A stretch of DNA of 57,330 nucleotides from JBBIQS01 sp037442205 (GTDB lineage: Bacteria > Myxococcota > Myxococcia > Myxococcales > UBA5297): assembly GCA_037442205.1 (NCBI GenBank), contig JBBIQS010000052.1, positions 1 through 57,330 on the forward strand, read 5' to 3'. The notes beneath the pieces were generated by a model that searched no databases, was not told the origin of the DNA, and saw nothing but the letters and a program-made list of their open reading frames with translations. Position 1 is the stretch's first letter. Every line of letters starts with the position of its first letter. Positions 47,288 to 55,911 of this stretch are shown piece by piece. The translations under genes and the position numbers were made by a program.

Positions 47288-47785
47288 GGACTTGTCGTCC
47301 TCTCTTCCGCGCGAATCTTTCGGGCGCGGAGCAATGGGACGAGGTCTTGGGGGCGGTCTGGTCTTTCCCCGCGCGGCCGCCCGTGGGGCGGCGCCGGAAT
47401 CAAACTGCGGCCCCTGGCTTCGAGGGCCGCCTGCTCCCAATCGCCTCGTCCTGCTTACTGCTTTCGTTCTGGTCCACCTGCGGACCGGAGGCTTTAGGGG
47501 TCAGCTTTTGATCCCATCGCTGCCGGCCATCGCTCGGGATGGCAGGCACCGAAGAGGCCAAAAGGCTGACCCGAATCTTGCCCTCTCGGTCCGCGCCGCG
47601 GCGGAGGACCTCGAGGCGGACTGCTTCGACCGCCCCCGGCAGCCTTCGGGCCCCCCATGGGCCCTCACTGCTGCCACTGAAAGCCTGGCCAGGAGATGCG
47701 GCTCCCCGATCGCCAAGCCCTGCTGCTACAGCGAGAGGGCCCGGACCTTGGAAGCGGCCCGGGCCCTCTCAGAAATTTTCCCTGG
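47288..47785 (-). promoter_or_regulatory. 498-bp rpsO-pnp gap: structured pnp leader
   Basis: No gene is supported here. Two strong structures occur. (1) GGGTCAGCTTTTG (47498-47510) pairs with CAAAAGGCTGACCC (47559-47572), 13 bp with one bulged base, enclosing an inner GCCATC/GATGGC stem, about 210 nt before the pnp start. (2) GAGAGGGCCCGG (47733-47744) and CCGGGCCCTCTC (47759-47770), a perfect 12-bp stem with a 14-nt loop, 15 nt after the rpsO stop. Long leader hairpins cleaved by RNase III control pnp in other bacteria, so this is a good candidate region for the same. No clear promoter was identified in it. Confidence 0.6.
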
Positions 47786-48076
47786 TTACTTGCGGATGCC
47801 CAGGTTCTCGATCAGCGACTTGTAGCGCTTCTCGTCCTTGCCCCGCAGGTAGTCGAGCAGGCGGCGGCGCTGGCCGACCAGCTTGAGCAGGCCGCGGCGG
47901 CTGTGGAAGTCCTTGACGTGCCCGCGCCCGCCTTCGGCCACCGGCTTGAAGTGCTGGGTCAGGTAGTTGATGCGCTCGGTCAGCAGCGCCACCTGGACCT
48001 CGGGAGACCCGGTGTCCTTCTCGTGCTGGCGGAACTTGCCGACGATCTCGCTCTTGCGCTCAGTCTGAAGTGCCAT
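47786..48076 (-). CDS. rpsO: 30S ribosomal protein S15
   Basis: A 96-residue primary rRNA-binding protein of the 30S subunit. The family core is clear (TGSPEVQVALLTERINYLTQHF ... HSRRGLLKLVGQRRRLLDYLRGKD). It is about seven residues longer than the usual 89, due to an insertion (PVAEGGRG) between helices 2 and 3 before the conserved HSRRGL. It stands in the truB-rpsO-pnp order common to many bacteria. Confidence 0.97.
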   Translation of the reverse strand: MALQTERKSEIVGKFRQHEKDTGSPEVQVALLTERINYLTQHFKPVAEGGRGHVKDFHSRRGLLKLVGQRRRLLDYLRGKDEKRYKSLIENLGIRK

Positions 48077-48334
48077 GTTCTTCTTTCTCTTTCCGCCTCC
48101 TGTGAGGTGCAGCCGCCTCCAGCCCTGCGGGCCTTCGGCGCTGCGCTCGCCTTCCACGGAGGGGGGTAGGCAGGCGAGCGAAGCCGGGCACTATATGTCC
48201 CGTAAACCGGCAAGGTCAACGCCAACTTCCCGACAAAGGGGCCGCTCCAGCCGGGGAAGGGTTGCCGAGGGCCAGGAAGAAGTGGCGCAACCCCGTGCAA
48301 TTGCAGGGTTTCGCCCAGTGCCTGCCGGCGGACT

Positions 48335-49237
48335 CTAGCTGGCGCCGGCGGCCGCCTCCGGGCGGACCAGGACGCACAGGTAGCGCAGCGTCCCCTCCCG
48401 CCACTCGCCCACCGCCAACAGATCCCCGGCCGCCGAGGACAGCCGCAGCCGCTGGCCCTCCTGCGGCGGAGGGAGCATCGATCCCGGAAGGCGCTGCCCC
48501 TGGGCGATGCGCGCGGCGGTCGCCTGCTCCACGACGACCTCCGGCAACGACGCCAGCGCGTCCCGCGGGGAGATCAGCCGGGTTGCCGCCGCGGCCGGAT
48601 CCTCCGCCAGCTCGCGCAGGGTGATCGCCTGCTCCAGCCGGAACCCGGCGCTCTCCACCCGCCGCAGCGCGGTCAGGTGGGCGTGGCATCCCAGCGCCTC
48701 GCCCAGGTCGTGCCCCAGGGTCCGCACGTAGGTCCCCTTGGAGCAGCGCACCGCCAGCTTGAGCTCCGGCAGCGCCAGCTCCAGCAGCTCCAGCCGGTGG
48801 ACGACCACCTTGCGCGTCACCCGCTCGACCTGCTCGCCCCTGCGCGCCAGCTCATAGAGCCGCTTGCCGTCGACCTTGACCGCCGAGAACATCGGCGGCG
48901 CCTGGTCGATCTCGCCGCGAAACCTCTCCAGCGCCTGCTCGATCTGCTCCCGGGTCAGCGTTGGGACCGGCGCCTCGGCCAACACCTTGCCGGTGAGATC
49001 CTGGGTGTCGGTGGAGGCCCCCAGCCTCACCGTGGCCTCGTAGGACTTGTCGCCCTCGGTGATCAGCCCGGCGAGGCGGGTGGCCTCGCCCAGGCAGATC
49101 GGCAGCAAGCCGGTGGCGAAGGGGTCGAGGGTGCCGGTGTGGCCGGCCTTCTTCACCTTCAGCCGGCGGCGCACCTCGGCCACCACGTCGAAGGAGGTCT
49201 TGCCCTCCGGTTTGTCGAGGACCAGGACGCCGTTCAT
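48335..49237 (-). CDS. truB: tRNA pseudouridine(55) synthase
   Basis: A 300-residue enzyme making pseudouridine 55 in the tRNA T-loop. The catalytic Asp38 lies in GHTGTLDPFATG, and KSYEATVRLG and CSKGTYVRTLGHDLG are typical. It has a C-terminal PUA-like region. Its ATG is 9 nt after the nrnA stop, so the genes are co-transcribed; a 258-bp gap with no gene then separates it from rpsO. Confidence 0.97.
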   Translation of the reverse strand: MNGVLVLDKPEGKTSFDVVAEVRRRLKVKKAGHTGTLDPFATGLLPICLGEATRLAGLITEGDKSYEATVRLGASTDTQDLTGKVLAEAPVPTLTREQIEQALERFRGEIDQAPPMFSAVKVDGKRLYELARRGEQVERVTRKVVVHRLELLELALPELKLAVRCSKGTYVRTLGHDLGEALGCHAHLTALRRVESAGFRLEQAITLRELAEDPAAAATRLISPRDALASLPEVVVEQATAARIAQGQRLPGSMLPPPQEGQRLRLSSAAGDLLAVGEWREGTLRYLCVLVRPEAAAGAS

Positions 49238-49246
49238 GGGAATCGC

Positions 49247-50260
49247 TCAGCGCCGCGCCAGGGCCTTCTCGACCTCGCGCAGCACGTGGGCCCGCACCTC
49301 GTCGAGGGTGCCCTCGACCGAGCAGCCGCTGGCGTTGTGGTGCCCGCCGCCGCCGAAGCGCACCGCGATCGCCCCGACGTCGACCTTGCCGCGCGAGCGC
49401 AGGCTCACCCTCGAGCGGCCGGGCGATTCCTCGCGGAACAGCAGCGCCACCTCGACCCCGGCGATCGAGCGCGGATAGCTGATGAAGCCGTCGGCGGTCT
49501 CCTCGTGGGTGCCGGCGGCCTCGAAGTCCTGCCGGGCGGCGGTGATCCAGGCGTACTGGCCGCAGGGCGAGACCGACAGCGTCTTGAGGACCTCGGACAG
49601 CAGGCGCACCCGCGACAGCGGCTGGCTCTCGTACATCCGCGAGGCGACCTCTCCCGGGCGCACCCCGCGCTCCACCAGCGCGCAGGCGATGCGCAGGCAC
49701 TCGGCGTTGGTGTTGGAGTGGCGGAAGTTGCCGGTGTCGGTGGCCAGCGACACCCACAGGCAGGTGGCGATCTCGGTGGTCAGCGAATGGCCCATCAGCA
49801 CCAGCAGCCGGTGGACCAGCACCCCGACCGAGGCCGCCTGCGGGTCGACGACGTTGATGTCGCCGAAGGGCTTGCTGCGCGGGTGGTGATCGAGGTTCAC
49901 CACCAGGCCGCGCCGGTCGGCGCTGGGGAGGTCGGGCCCCAGCCGCGCCAGGTCGCCGGCGTCGCAGGCGATGCACGCGTCGAAGCGCTCGCTGGCCGCC
50001 AGCGAGCGCACGATCCGCTCGGCGCCCGGCAGGAAGCGCAGGTTCTGCGGCGCTCCCTGGGGGCTGTAGACCACGACCTGCTTGCCGCTCGACTCCAGCG
50101 CCAGGGCCAGCGACAGCGCCGAGCCCAGGGCGTCACCGTCGGGGAACTCGTGCATGGTCAGCAGCACCCGCTGGCAGGAGGCCAGCGCCTGGGCGCAGCG
50201 CTCCAGTGCGGCGGAGTCGGGCCGCAGCCCGGCGGCGGAGTTGAGGCTGACTTCGTTCAC
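49247..50260 (-). CDS. nrnA: DHH-family nanoRNase / 3'-phosphoadenosine phosphatase
   Basis: A 337-residue DHH-DHHA1 phosphoesterase that degrades very short RNAs and, in many homologues, dephosphorylates pAp. Metal motifs are MHEFPDGDALGSAL (DxD type), CDAGD, LDHHPRS (the name-giving DHH) and the C-terminal GGGGHHNASGC. GTG 50260 was chosen because no ATG precedes the domain and the conserved start follows within 35 residues. It lies between rbfA (17 nt) and truB (9 nt). Confidence 0.93.
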   Translation of the reverse strand: MNEVSLNSAAGLRPDSAALERCAQALASCQRVLLTMHEFPDGDALGSALSLALALESSGKQVVVYSPQGAPQNLRFLPGAERIVRSLAASERFDACIACDAGDLARLGPDLPSADRRGLVVNLDHHPRSKPFGDINVVDPQAASVGVLVHRLLVLMGHSLTTEIATCLWVSLATDTGNFRHSNTNAECLRIACALVERGVRPGEVASRMYESQPLSRVRLLSEVLKTLSVSPCGQYAWITAARQDFEAAGTHEETADGFISYPRSIAGVEVALLFREESPGRSRVSLRSRGKVDVGAIAVRFGGGGHHNASGCSVEGTLDEVRAHVLREVEKALARR

Positions 50261-50277
50261 GGGCCCTGCCTTGCTGG

Positions 50278-50658
50278 CTAGTGGTTTTCGCCGCCGCCTT
50301 CGCGGTGCTTGTCGGCGTCGTGGACCTCTTTGATCAGCCTCTCGATGCGGTCGCCGCGGTCGATGGCCTCGTCGAAGACGAAGTGCAGCGTCGGCAGCAC
50401 CCGCAGGCTGATCGCCTCGCCCAGCGCGCGGCGGATGTAGCCCTTGGCGGCGTCCAGGCCCTGCTGCGTCTCCTGGCGGGCCCGCTCGTCGCCGTGCACC
50501 GCCCAGTAGACCCAGGCCTCCCGCAGGTCGGGCGAGACCTTGGCCCCGGTGATGGTGACGAAGCCGATGCGCGGGTCCTTGAGACCCTTGGCCAGCAGGC
50601 TGCTGATCTCCTGCTGGATCAGCGCGGCGACGCGCTCGAGGCGGTTGTGGGTAGCCAT
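50278..50658 (-). CDS. rbfA: Ribosome-binding factor A
   Basis: A 126-residue KH-like protein needed for late 30S maturation. Typical elements are RLERVAALIQQEISSLL, DPRIGFVTITGAKVSPDLREAWVYW and LPTLHFVFDEAIDRGDRIERLI. It lies 8 nt after the DUF503 gene and 17 nt before nrnA. Confidence 0.95.
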   Translation of the reverse strand: MATHNRLERVAALIQQEISSLLAKGLKDPRIGFVTITGAKVSPDLREAWVYWAVHGDERARQETQQGLDAAKGYIRRALGEAISLRVLPTLHFVFDEAIDRGDRIERLIKEVHDADKHREGGGENH

Positions 50659-50666
50659 GGCGGTCT

Positions 50667-51245
50667 CTAGCCTTCCTGATTGTCGCCGTCGTCGGCGTCG
50701 GATTGGGCCTCGCGGCGCTCGCGGCGCAGCCGCTCGCGCAGCTCCTCGATGGCCCGGGCGCGCTCGCCCTCGTCCATCGGGCGGCGCCCCCTGCGGTCGG
50801 CTCCGCGCGAGGCATAGCGGCCCTGGCGCCCGGAGCCGTTGCTGGCAGGCGGCGGCTCGAGCAGGCCCGCCTCCTGCTCCGCCTCGGCCAGCGTGCGGTG
50901 CGCCCCGCGGGCGGCCGAGCCGAAGCTGGTCCCGTCGTCGGACCCGAAGAGCTCGCCGCGCAGCGGGATCACCTCGGTCGCGCAGGAGGTGACCGGGGCC
51001 ACGTACAGCTCCTCGATGAAGCGGACGACCTTGCTCACGCTCTCCTGGGCGAAGGCGTGGTCGTTGGCCACCGCGGCGATGCCCAGGGTGGCCTTCTGCC
51101 ACAGGTCGTTGTCGGCGACTTCGGCGATGGAGACGTTGAAGCGCGCCTTCACCTTGTCGAGCACCTTGTGGAGGACGTGGCGCTTGCTCTTGAGAGAGCC
51201 CGACTCGGGAATGGAGAGCGACAACCTGGCGACGGCGACGAACAT
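50667..51245 (-). CDS. ylxP: DUF503 (YlxP-like) protein with long C-terminal extension
   Basis: A 192-residue protein. The first 95 residues are a DUF503 domain (MFVAVARLSLSIPESGSLKSKRHVLHKVLDKVKARFNVSIAEV), found upstream of rbfA in many bacteria and linked to ribosome assembly. Normal members end near residue 95; here another 95 polar, Arg/Glu/Gly-rich residues follow. infB, often upstream in this operon, is not; instead a 332-bp gap separates it from divergent nuoC. It is the first gene of the ylxP-rbfA-nrnA-truB-rpsO-pnp block. Confidence 0.88.
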   Translation of the reverse strand: MFVAVARLSLSIPESGSLKSKRHVLHKVLDKVKARFNVSIAEVADNDLWQKATLGIAAVANDHAFAQESVSKVVRFIEELYVAPVTSCATEVIPLRGELFGSDDGTSFGSAARGAHRTLAEAEQEAGLLEPPPASNGSGRQGRYASRGADRRGRRPMDEGERARAIEELRERLRRERREAQSDADDGDNQEG

Positions 51246-51577
51246 GGAGAAGCAGAACCCTTGGCTCTCCGGGCGACTTCCCCGAAAAAAGGTGGTGGTT
51301 CTACTTCAAGCCGGCCGCCGGACTCAACTCCCTCGGGTATCGAGCGCCCGTCCTCCCGTCCGCGCGCCCTGTGGCGTGCCGGCCTCCGAACGCAGGCCGA
51401 TGCCGCTCCCTACACAAGGAGGAGGGGCGCCGGCTTCCGCCGTGCCGCTCCCGGGTCAGCCGCCTCCCCGCCCGCGTGTCCGGCCTCTGAAAATGGGCAA
51501 AATTCGGCGTTTGACTCCCCTCGGAGCCCGCCCTATCCTCCGCGCGCCCTACGGTTAACATTTGCGCGAGGACACGC
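51246..51577. other. 332-bp divergent intergenic region
   Basis: This gap divides the ylxP operon (minus) from nuoCD (plus). No gene or RNA is supported. Apart from the nuoC promoter listed separately, I see no clear promoter for ylxP nor any strong hairpin. Confidence 0.5.
51511..51539 (+). promoter_or_regulatory. Sigma-70-type promoter of nuoC-nuoD
   Basis: TTGACT (51511-51516) and TATCCT (51534-51539) have the optimal 17-nt spacing and lie 38 nt before the nuoC ATG, giving a leader of about 30 nt. Confidence 0.7.
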
Positions 51578-52117
51578 ATGAAAGAGCTTCTCGAGGGCCT
51601 CAAGAGCCGCTTCCCCGAGGCCATCACCTCCGCCTACACCAGCCCTCGCGGCGACGACTACCTGGTGGTCAAGCCCGAGAGCCTGCCGGAGGTGGCTCGC
51701 TGCCTGCGCGACGAGCACCACTTCACGCTCTACATCGACACCTGCGGCATCGACCGGCTGCTGCTGCCGGAGAACGACCCGCGGTTCGAGGTGATCTGCA
51801 CCGTCCGCCAGGGCCAGGCGCCCTGGAAGAAGCTGCACCTGAAGGCCTTCGTCGCCGAGGCCAGCCCCGAGCTGCCGTCGCTGGCCGGGGTGTGGAAGGG
51901 CGCCGACTGGTGGGAGCGCTACACCTTCGACATGTACGGCATCCGCTTCACCGGCCACCCCGACCTGCGCCGCATCCTGCTGTACGAGGAGTTCCAGGGC
52001 CATCCGCTGCGCAAGGACTTCCCGCTGCGCGGCCGACAGCCGCTGGTCGCCGAGCGCAACTTCCAGGACCTCACTCGCGGCCCTGGCGCCCAGCTCCCGG
52101 TCGCCGAGTCGAAGTAG
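51578..52117 (+). CDS. nuoC: NADH-quinone oxidoreductase subunit C
   Basis: A 179-residue 30-kDa-type subunit of respiratory complex I. It has the conserved ADWWERYTFDMYGIRFTGHPDLRRILLYEEFQGHPLRKDFPL block near the C-terminus. It pairs with NuoD, 28 nt downstream. In most bacteria nuoC follows nuoA and nuoB; here it is first behind its own promoter, so complex I genes are split. Confidence 0.95.
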   Translation: MKELLEGLKSRFPEAITSAYTSPRGDDYLVVKPESLPEVARCLRDEHHFTLYIDTCGIDRLLLPENDPRFEVICTVRQGQAPWKKLHLKAFVAEASPELPSLAGVWKGADWWERYTFDMYGIRFTGHPDLRRILLYEEFQGHPLRKDFPLRGRQPLVAERNFQDLTRGPGAQLPVAESK

Positions 52118-52145
52118 GCCCCTCTTCACCCAGGATCCGCACCCC

Positions 52146-53399
52146 ATGACCGACATGCACGAGAGGGCAACCCAGTCCCCCGCGGCCGAGGCGCTGCCCG
52201 CCATCTCTCCCGGCCCGCTCGACGCCCCGCTGGAATCCAAGCGGATGGTGATCAACCTCGGCCCCAGCCACCCGGCCATGCACGGCACGGTGCGGATGCT
52301 GGTGGAGATGGAGGGCGAGACCATCGCCAAGGCCGTCCCGGAGATCGGCTTCCTCCACCGCGGCTTCGAGAAGAGCTGCGAGAACTCGACCTGGACGCAG
52401 TGCCTGCCCTACGTCGACCGGCTCAACTACGTCTCCTCCACCCTGAACGACTTCGGCTACCTGGCGGCGGTGGAGAAGCTGCTGGGGGTGGAGATCCCGG
52501 AGCGGGCCAAGTACATCCGGGTCATCGCCGGCGAGCTGCACCGCATGTGCGATCACCTGACGCTGGTGGGCGCGATGGGCCTGGAGCTGGGCGCCTTCAC
52601 GGTGATGCTCTACGCCATCGAGGGTCGCGAGCTGCTGTGGGACCGCATCGCCGAGCTGTGCGGCGCGCGGGTGACCACCAGCTTCGGCCGCCCCGGCGGC
52701 GTGGAGCGCGACCTGCCGCCGGGCTGGGCGGAGAAGGTCGTCGCCTCGCTGGACAAGGTCGCCGCCCTGCGCGACGAGGTCGACGCGCTTTTGACCCACA
52801 ACCGGATCTTCATCGACCGCTGCTACAAGACTGGGATCATCGGCAAGGAGGACGCGCTCAACTATGGCTTCACCGGCCCGTGCCTGCGCGCCTGCGGCGT
52901 CGACTACGACGTGCGCAAGGCCCATCCCTACCTGGTCTACGACAAGCTCGATTTCGACATCCCGATCGGCAGCAATGGCGACAACTACGATCGCTACGCG
53001 GTGCGCATCGAAGAGCTCAAGCAGTCGGACAAGATCGTCCGCCAGGCGCTGCAGCAGATTCCCCAGGGGCCGATCATTATCGGCGACTGGCGCATCGTGC
53101 TGCCGCCCAAGCCCGAGGTCTACGGGACGATCGAAGGGGTGATGGCCCACTTCAAGCTGCTGATGGAGGGCATCCAGGTTCCGGCCGGCGAGGCCTACGC
53201 CTACTCCGAGGGCGCCAACGGCGAGCTGGGCTTCTACGTGGTCAGCGACGGCAGCGGCCGCCCCTACAAGTGCCACGTCCGGGCGCCGGGCTTCGCCATG
53301 CTCTCGGCGATCCCGCAGATGATCGAAGGCCAGCTGCTGGCCGACCTGGTCCCGACCTTCGACACCATCAACATGATCGGCGGCGAGGTCGAGCAGTAG
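52146..53399 (+). CDS. nuoD: NADH-quinone oxidoreductase subunit D
   Basis: A 417-residue 49-kDa-type subunit at the quinone site of complex I, related to hydrogenase large subunits but without the Ni ligands. Clear motifs are NLGPSHPAMHGTVRM (with the quinone-site His), GFLHRGFEK, ...LDTINMIGGEVEQ-like C-terminus (DTINMIGGEVEQ). It is coupled to nuoC. No other complex I gene follows; the next gene is an aminotransferase 130 nt downstream. Confidence 0.96.
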   Translation: MTDMHERATQSPAAEALPAISPGPLDAPLESKRMVINLGPSHPAMHGTVRMLVEMEGETIAKAVPEIGFLHRGFEKSCENSTWTQCLPYVDRLNYVSSTLNDFGYLAAVEKLLGVEIPERAKYIRVIAGELHRMCDHLTLVGAMGLELGAFTVMLYAIEGRELLWDRIAELCGARVTTSFGRPGGVERDLPPGWAEKVVASLDKVAALRDEVDALLTHNRIFIDRCYKTGIIGKEDALNYGFTGPCLRACGVDYDVRKAHPYLVYDKLDFDIPIGSNGDNYDRYAVRIEELKQSDKIVRQALQQIPQGPIIIGDWRIVLPPKPEVYGTIEGVMAHFKLLMEGIQVPAGEAYAYSEGANGELGFYVVSDGSGRPYKCHVRAPGFAMLSAIPQMIEGQLLADLVPTFDTINMIGGEVEQ

Positions 53400-53529
53400 G
53401 CGATCGACAGTTCTCCCGAATTGGCGAAGGCGTCGGCTTGCTGGCCGGCGCCTTCTGCTTTCCAGGGGTCGGTGCGCTGTGGCGGGCGAGCCGATCGCTC
53501 CCCGACTTCCCGCATATGATGTTGCGGCC

Positions 53530-54702
53530 ATGTTCTCGAACCGGACTCGCTTCGCGACCGATCTCAATCCCTTGGCCGAAGCCCACTCCCGCCGGCTGGC
53601 GGCCGGCAAGCCGGTGCTCGATCTGACCGAATCCAATCCGACGGCGGTGGGGCTCGGATTCCCGGAGAAGGAGTTGCTGGCGGCGCTGGCCCAGCCCGGC
53701 GCGGGCCGCTACCAGCCGCTGCCCTTCGGCCTGCTCGAGGCCCGCGAGGCGGTGGCCGACTATTGCCGCGCGCGGGGAGCGGCGGCGCCGGCGGGGCGGA
53801 TCGCCATCACTTCCTCGACCAGCGAGGCCTACTCCTTCCTCTTCAAGCTGCTGTGCGATCCCGGCGATCAGGTTCTCGTCCCGCAGCCGAGCTATCCCCT
53901 CTTCGACTACCTGGCCGGCCTGGAGTCGGTGCAGACCGCCGGCTATCCGCTGCGCTACGACGGCGAGTGGCACATCGACCGCCAGGGATTCGAGTCGGCG
54001 CTGGGTGCGCGGACGCGGGCGGTGGTGGTGGTGAGCCCCAACAACCCGACCGGCTCCTATCTGAAGAACGACGAGCTCGAGTGGCTCGACGGGCTGTGCG
54101 CCTCGCGAGAGGTGGCGCTGCTCTCCGACGAGGTCTTCGGCGACTACTCCTTCTCCGAGGATCCCCGCCGCGTGGAGACGATGGTCGGAGCGACCCGCGC
54201 CCTCAGCTTCGCCTTGAGCGGGATGTCGAAGGTCGCCGCGCTCCCTCAGCTCAAGATCGGCTGGCTGGTTGCCGGTGGCGCCGAGCCGCTGGTGGACGAG
54301 GCGCTGAAGCGGCTGGAGGTGATCGCCGACACCTTCCTCTCGCCCAACATCCCCGCCCAGCTGTCACTTGGGCGGCTGCTGTCGCGCCGGGCGCTGGCGC
54401 AGGAGCCGATCCGCGCCCGGCTGCGGCGGAATCTCGATTTCCTCGCCGCCCTGCACCATCCCGGCTCGAGCTGGCAGCCCCTCAATTGCGAAGGCGGCTG
54501 GAGCGCGATCGTCCAGCTGCCTCGCGCGCGCTCGGAGCTGGAGTGGGCTCTCGGCCTGCTCGAGGAAGACGGCGTGCTGGTCCACCCCGGCTTCTACTTC
54601 GACTTTCCCGGCGAGGCCTTCGTCTCGCTCAGCCTGATGGTCGAGCCCGAGATGTTCCGCGAAGGAGCAAGCCGGCTGGTGCGCCGCGTCGATGGAGGCT
54701 GA
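53530..54702 (+). CDS. PLP-dependent class I/II aminotransferase
   Basis: A 390-residue fold-type I aminotransferase. Motifs are SPNNPTG (about 169-174, with the substrate-cofactor Asn), Asp200 in LLSDEVFGDY, and the Schiff-base Lys234 in SGMSKVAALPQLKIGWL. It is of the aspartate/alanine aminotransferase-like group; substrate not identifiable. ATG 53530 lacks a good ribosome site; an in-frame GTG at 53479 behind AGGGG is an alternative that would add 17 residues. It is codirectional with the next two genes. Confidence 0.85.
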   Translation: MFSNRTRFATDLNPLAEAHSRRLAAGKPVLDLTESNPTAVGLGFPEKELLAALAQPGAGRYQPLPFGLLEAREAVADYCRARGAAAPAGRIAITSSTSEAYSFLFKLLCDPGDQVLVPQPSYPLFDYLAGLESVQTAGYPLRYDGEWHIDRQGFESALGARTRAVVVVSPNNPTGSYLKNDELEWLDGLCASREVALLSDEVFGDYSFSEDPRRVETMVGATRALSFALSGMSKVAALPQLKIGWLVAGGAEPLVDEALKRLEVIADTFLSPNIPAQLSLGRLLSRRALAQEPIRARLRRNLDFLAALHHPGSSWQPLNCEGGWSAIVQLPRARSELEWALGLLEEDGVLVHPGFYFDFPGEAFVSLSLMVEPEMFREGASRLVRRVDGG

Positions 54703-54752
54703 GTCGCGCCCGGGGACGGGTTATTGTCCCGGCCTCAAGGCTTGGAGTCCCC

Positions 54753-55841
54753 ATGTCCGACACACGCGTCCCGGTGGTGGTCTACGGCGCGACCGGCTTC
54801 ACCGGCGCGCTCATCTGCGAAGAACTGGAGCGCCAGGCAATCCCCTTCGCCATCGGCGGGCGCGACGAGCAGAAGCTGCGGGCGCTGGCCGCCCGGCTGC
54901 CTTCTCACCCGCGCTTCTTCCTGGCTGACCTGGCGGACGGGGCGGGCCTGCGCACCTTCGCCGAGGCCGGCAAGGTGGTCCTCAGCTGCGCCGGGCCCTT
55001 CGCGCGCTTCGGCAAGCCGGTCCAGGACGCCGCGCTCCAGGCCGGCGCCCACTGGCTGGACGTCACCGGCGAATACGCCTTCGTGCTCGCGACCCGCACC
55101 CGGGACAGCGAAGCCCGCCGCAGCGGCGTGGCGATGATCAACGCAGTGGGATTGGACATCATCCCCTCGGACGCGGTTGCCGCGGCCGCCGCCGGGCAAC
55201 TGCCCGACGTGGAGTGGCTGCGCGTGGCAGTGGCGACCCGCGGCCCGGTGACCCGCGGAACTTTGCGCTCCATGGTCGACATCGCCGCCGAGGGCGGGCT
55301 GGCCTTCCTCGACGAGACCCTGACCCCCGAGCCGCCGGGCGCCGAGCGCTGGACGGCGCACTTTCCGGCGCCGTTCGGCGATCAGGCCTGCGTGTCGCTG
55401 CCCCTGGCCGACGTGGTCGCCGCCCCGGCCAGCACCGGGGCCCTCAACGTGCGCAGCTTCGGCGTGGCCCCGTTCTGGGCCGGGCCCGCGCTGCGCCTGG
55501 CTCCCTGGCTGCAGAAGCTGGCGGGGATGAAGCCGGTCCGCTCGGTGATCGATCAGCGGATCGAGTCGCTCGAGGGGCCGTCGCAAAACTCGCGGGAGAA
55601 GGGGCGCTTCGCGGTCTACGCCGAGGCCCGAGCCGTGGATGGCCGGGTGGCCACCGCCTGGGCGGTGGGCGGCGACGCCTACGACTTCACCGCCGCCGCC
55701 GCGGTCCACTGCGCCAAGCTCGCCTCGGCCAAGGGATTCGAGAAGAGCGGCGCGCTCACGCCCACTCAGGCCTTCGGCGCCCGGCCTCTGCTCGACGGGC
55801 TGGCCTCGGCCGGGCTGCGCTGGGGGTTCGGCGTCCCATAG
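54753..55841 (+). CDS. Saccharopine-dehydrogenase-like / trans-acting enoyl reductase family protein
   Basis: A 362-residue NAD(P)-binding protein. The N-terminus has the Rossmann motif VVVYGATGFTGALICEEL, then GGRDEQKLRAL and VVLSCAGPFARFGKPV, matching the saccharopine dehydrogenase-like family that includes mycobacterial trans-acting enoyl reductases. It probably reduces a lipid or polyketide intermediate, but the substrate is unknown. GGAG lies 5 nt before ATG 54753. It follows the aminotransferase by 50 nt and precedes egtB by 70 nt. Confidence 0.8.
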   Translation: MSDTRVPVVVYGATGFTGALICEELERQAIPFAIGGRDEQKLRALAARLPSHPRFFLADLADGAGLRTFAEAGKVVLSCAGPFARFGKPVQDAALQAGAHWLDVTGEYAFVLATRTRDSEARRSGVAMINAVGLDIIPSDAVAAAAAGQLPDVEWLRVAVATRGPVTRGTLRSMVDIAAEGGLAFLDETLTPEPPGAERWTAHFPAPFGDQACVSLPLADVVAAPASTGALNVRSFGVAPFWAGPALRLAPWLQKLAGMKPVRSVIDQRIESLEGPSQNSREKGRFAVYAEARAVDGRVATAWAVGGDAYDFTAAAAVHCAKLASAKGFEKSGALTPTQAFGARPLLDGLASAGLRWGFGVP

Positions 55842-55911
55842 CCGGCCGCTCTCCTCACCGGGAGCTTCTTCGCCTCGCCTCCCCTGCCCACCTTTCGGCC
55901 CGGGGGGAGAG

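Noticed and set aside
47193..47825. Plus-strand frame of 210 codons across the rpsO-pnp gap
   Set aside because: It is built from the reverse of the pnp start, structured leader and rpsO end, with no domain or ribosome site.
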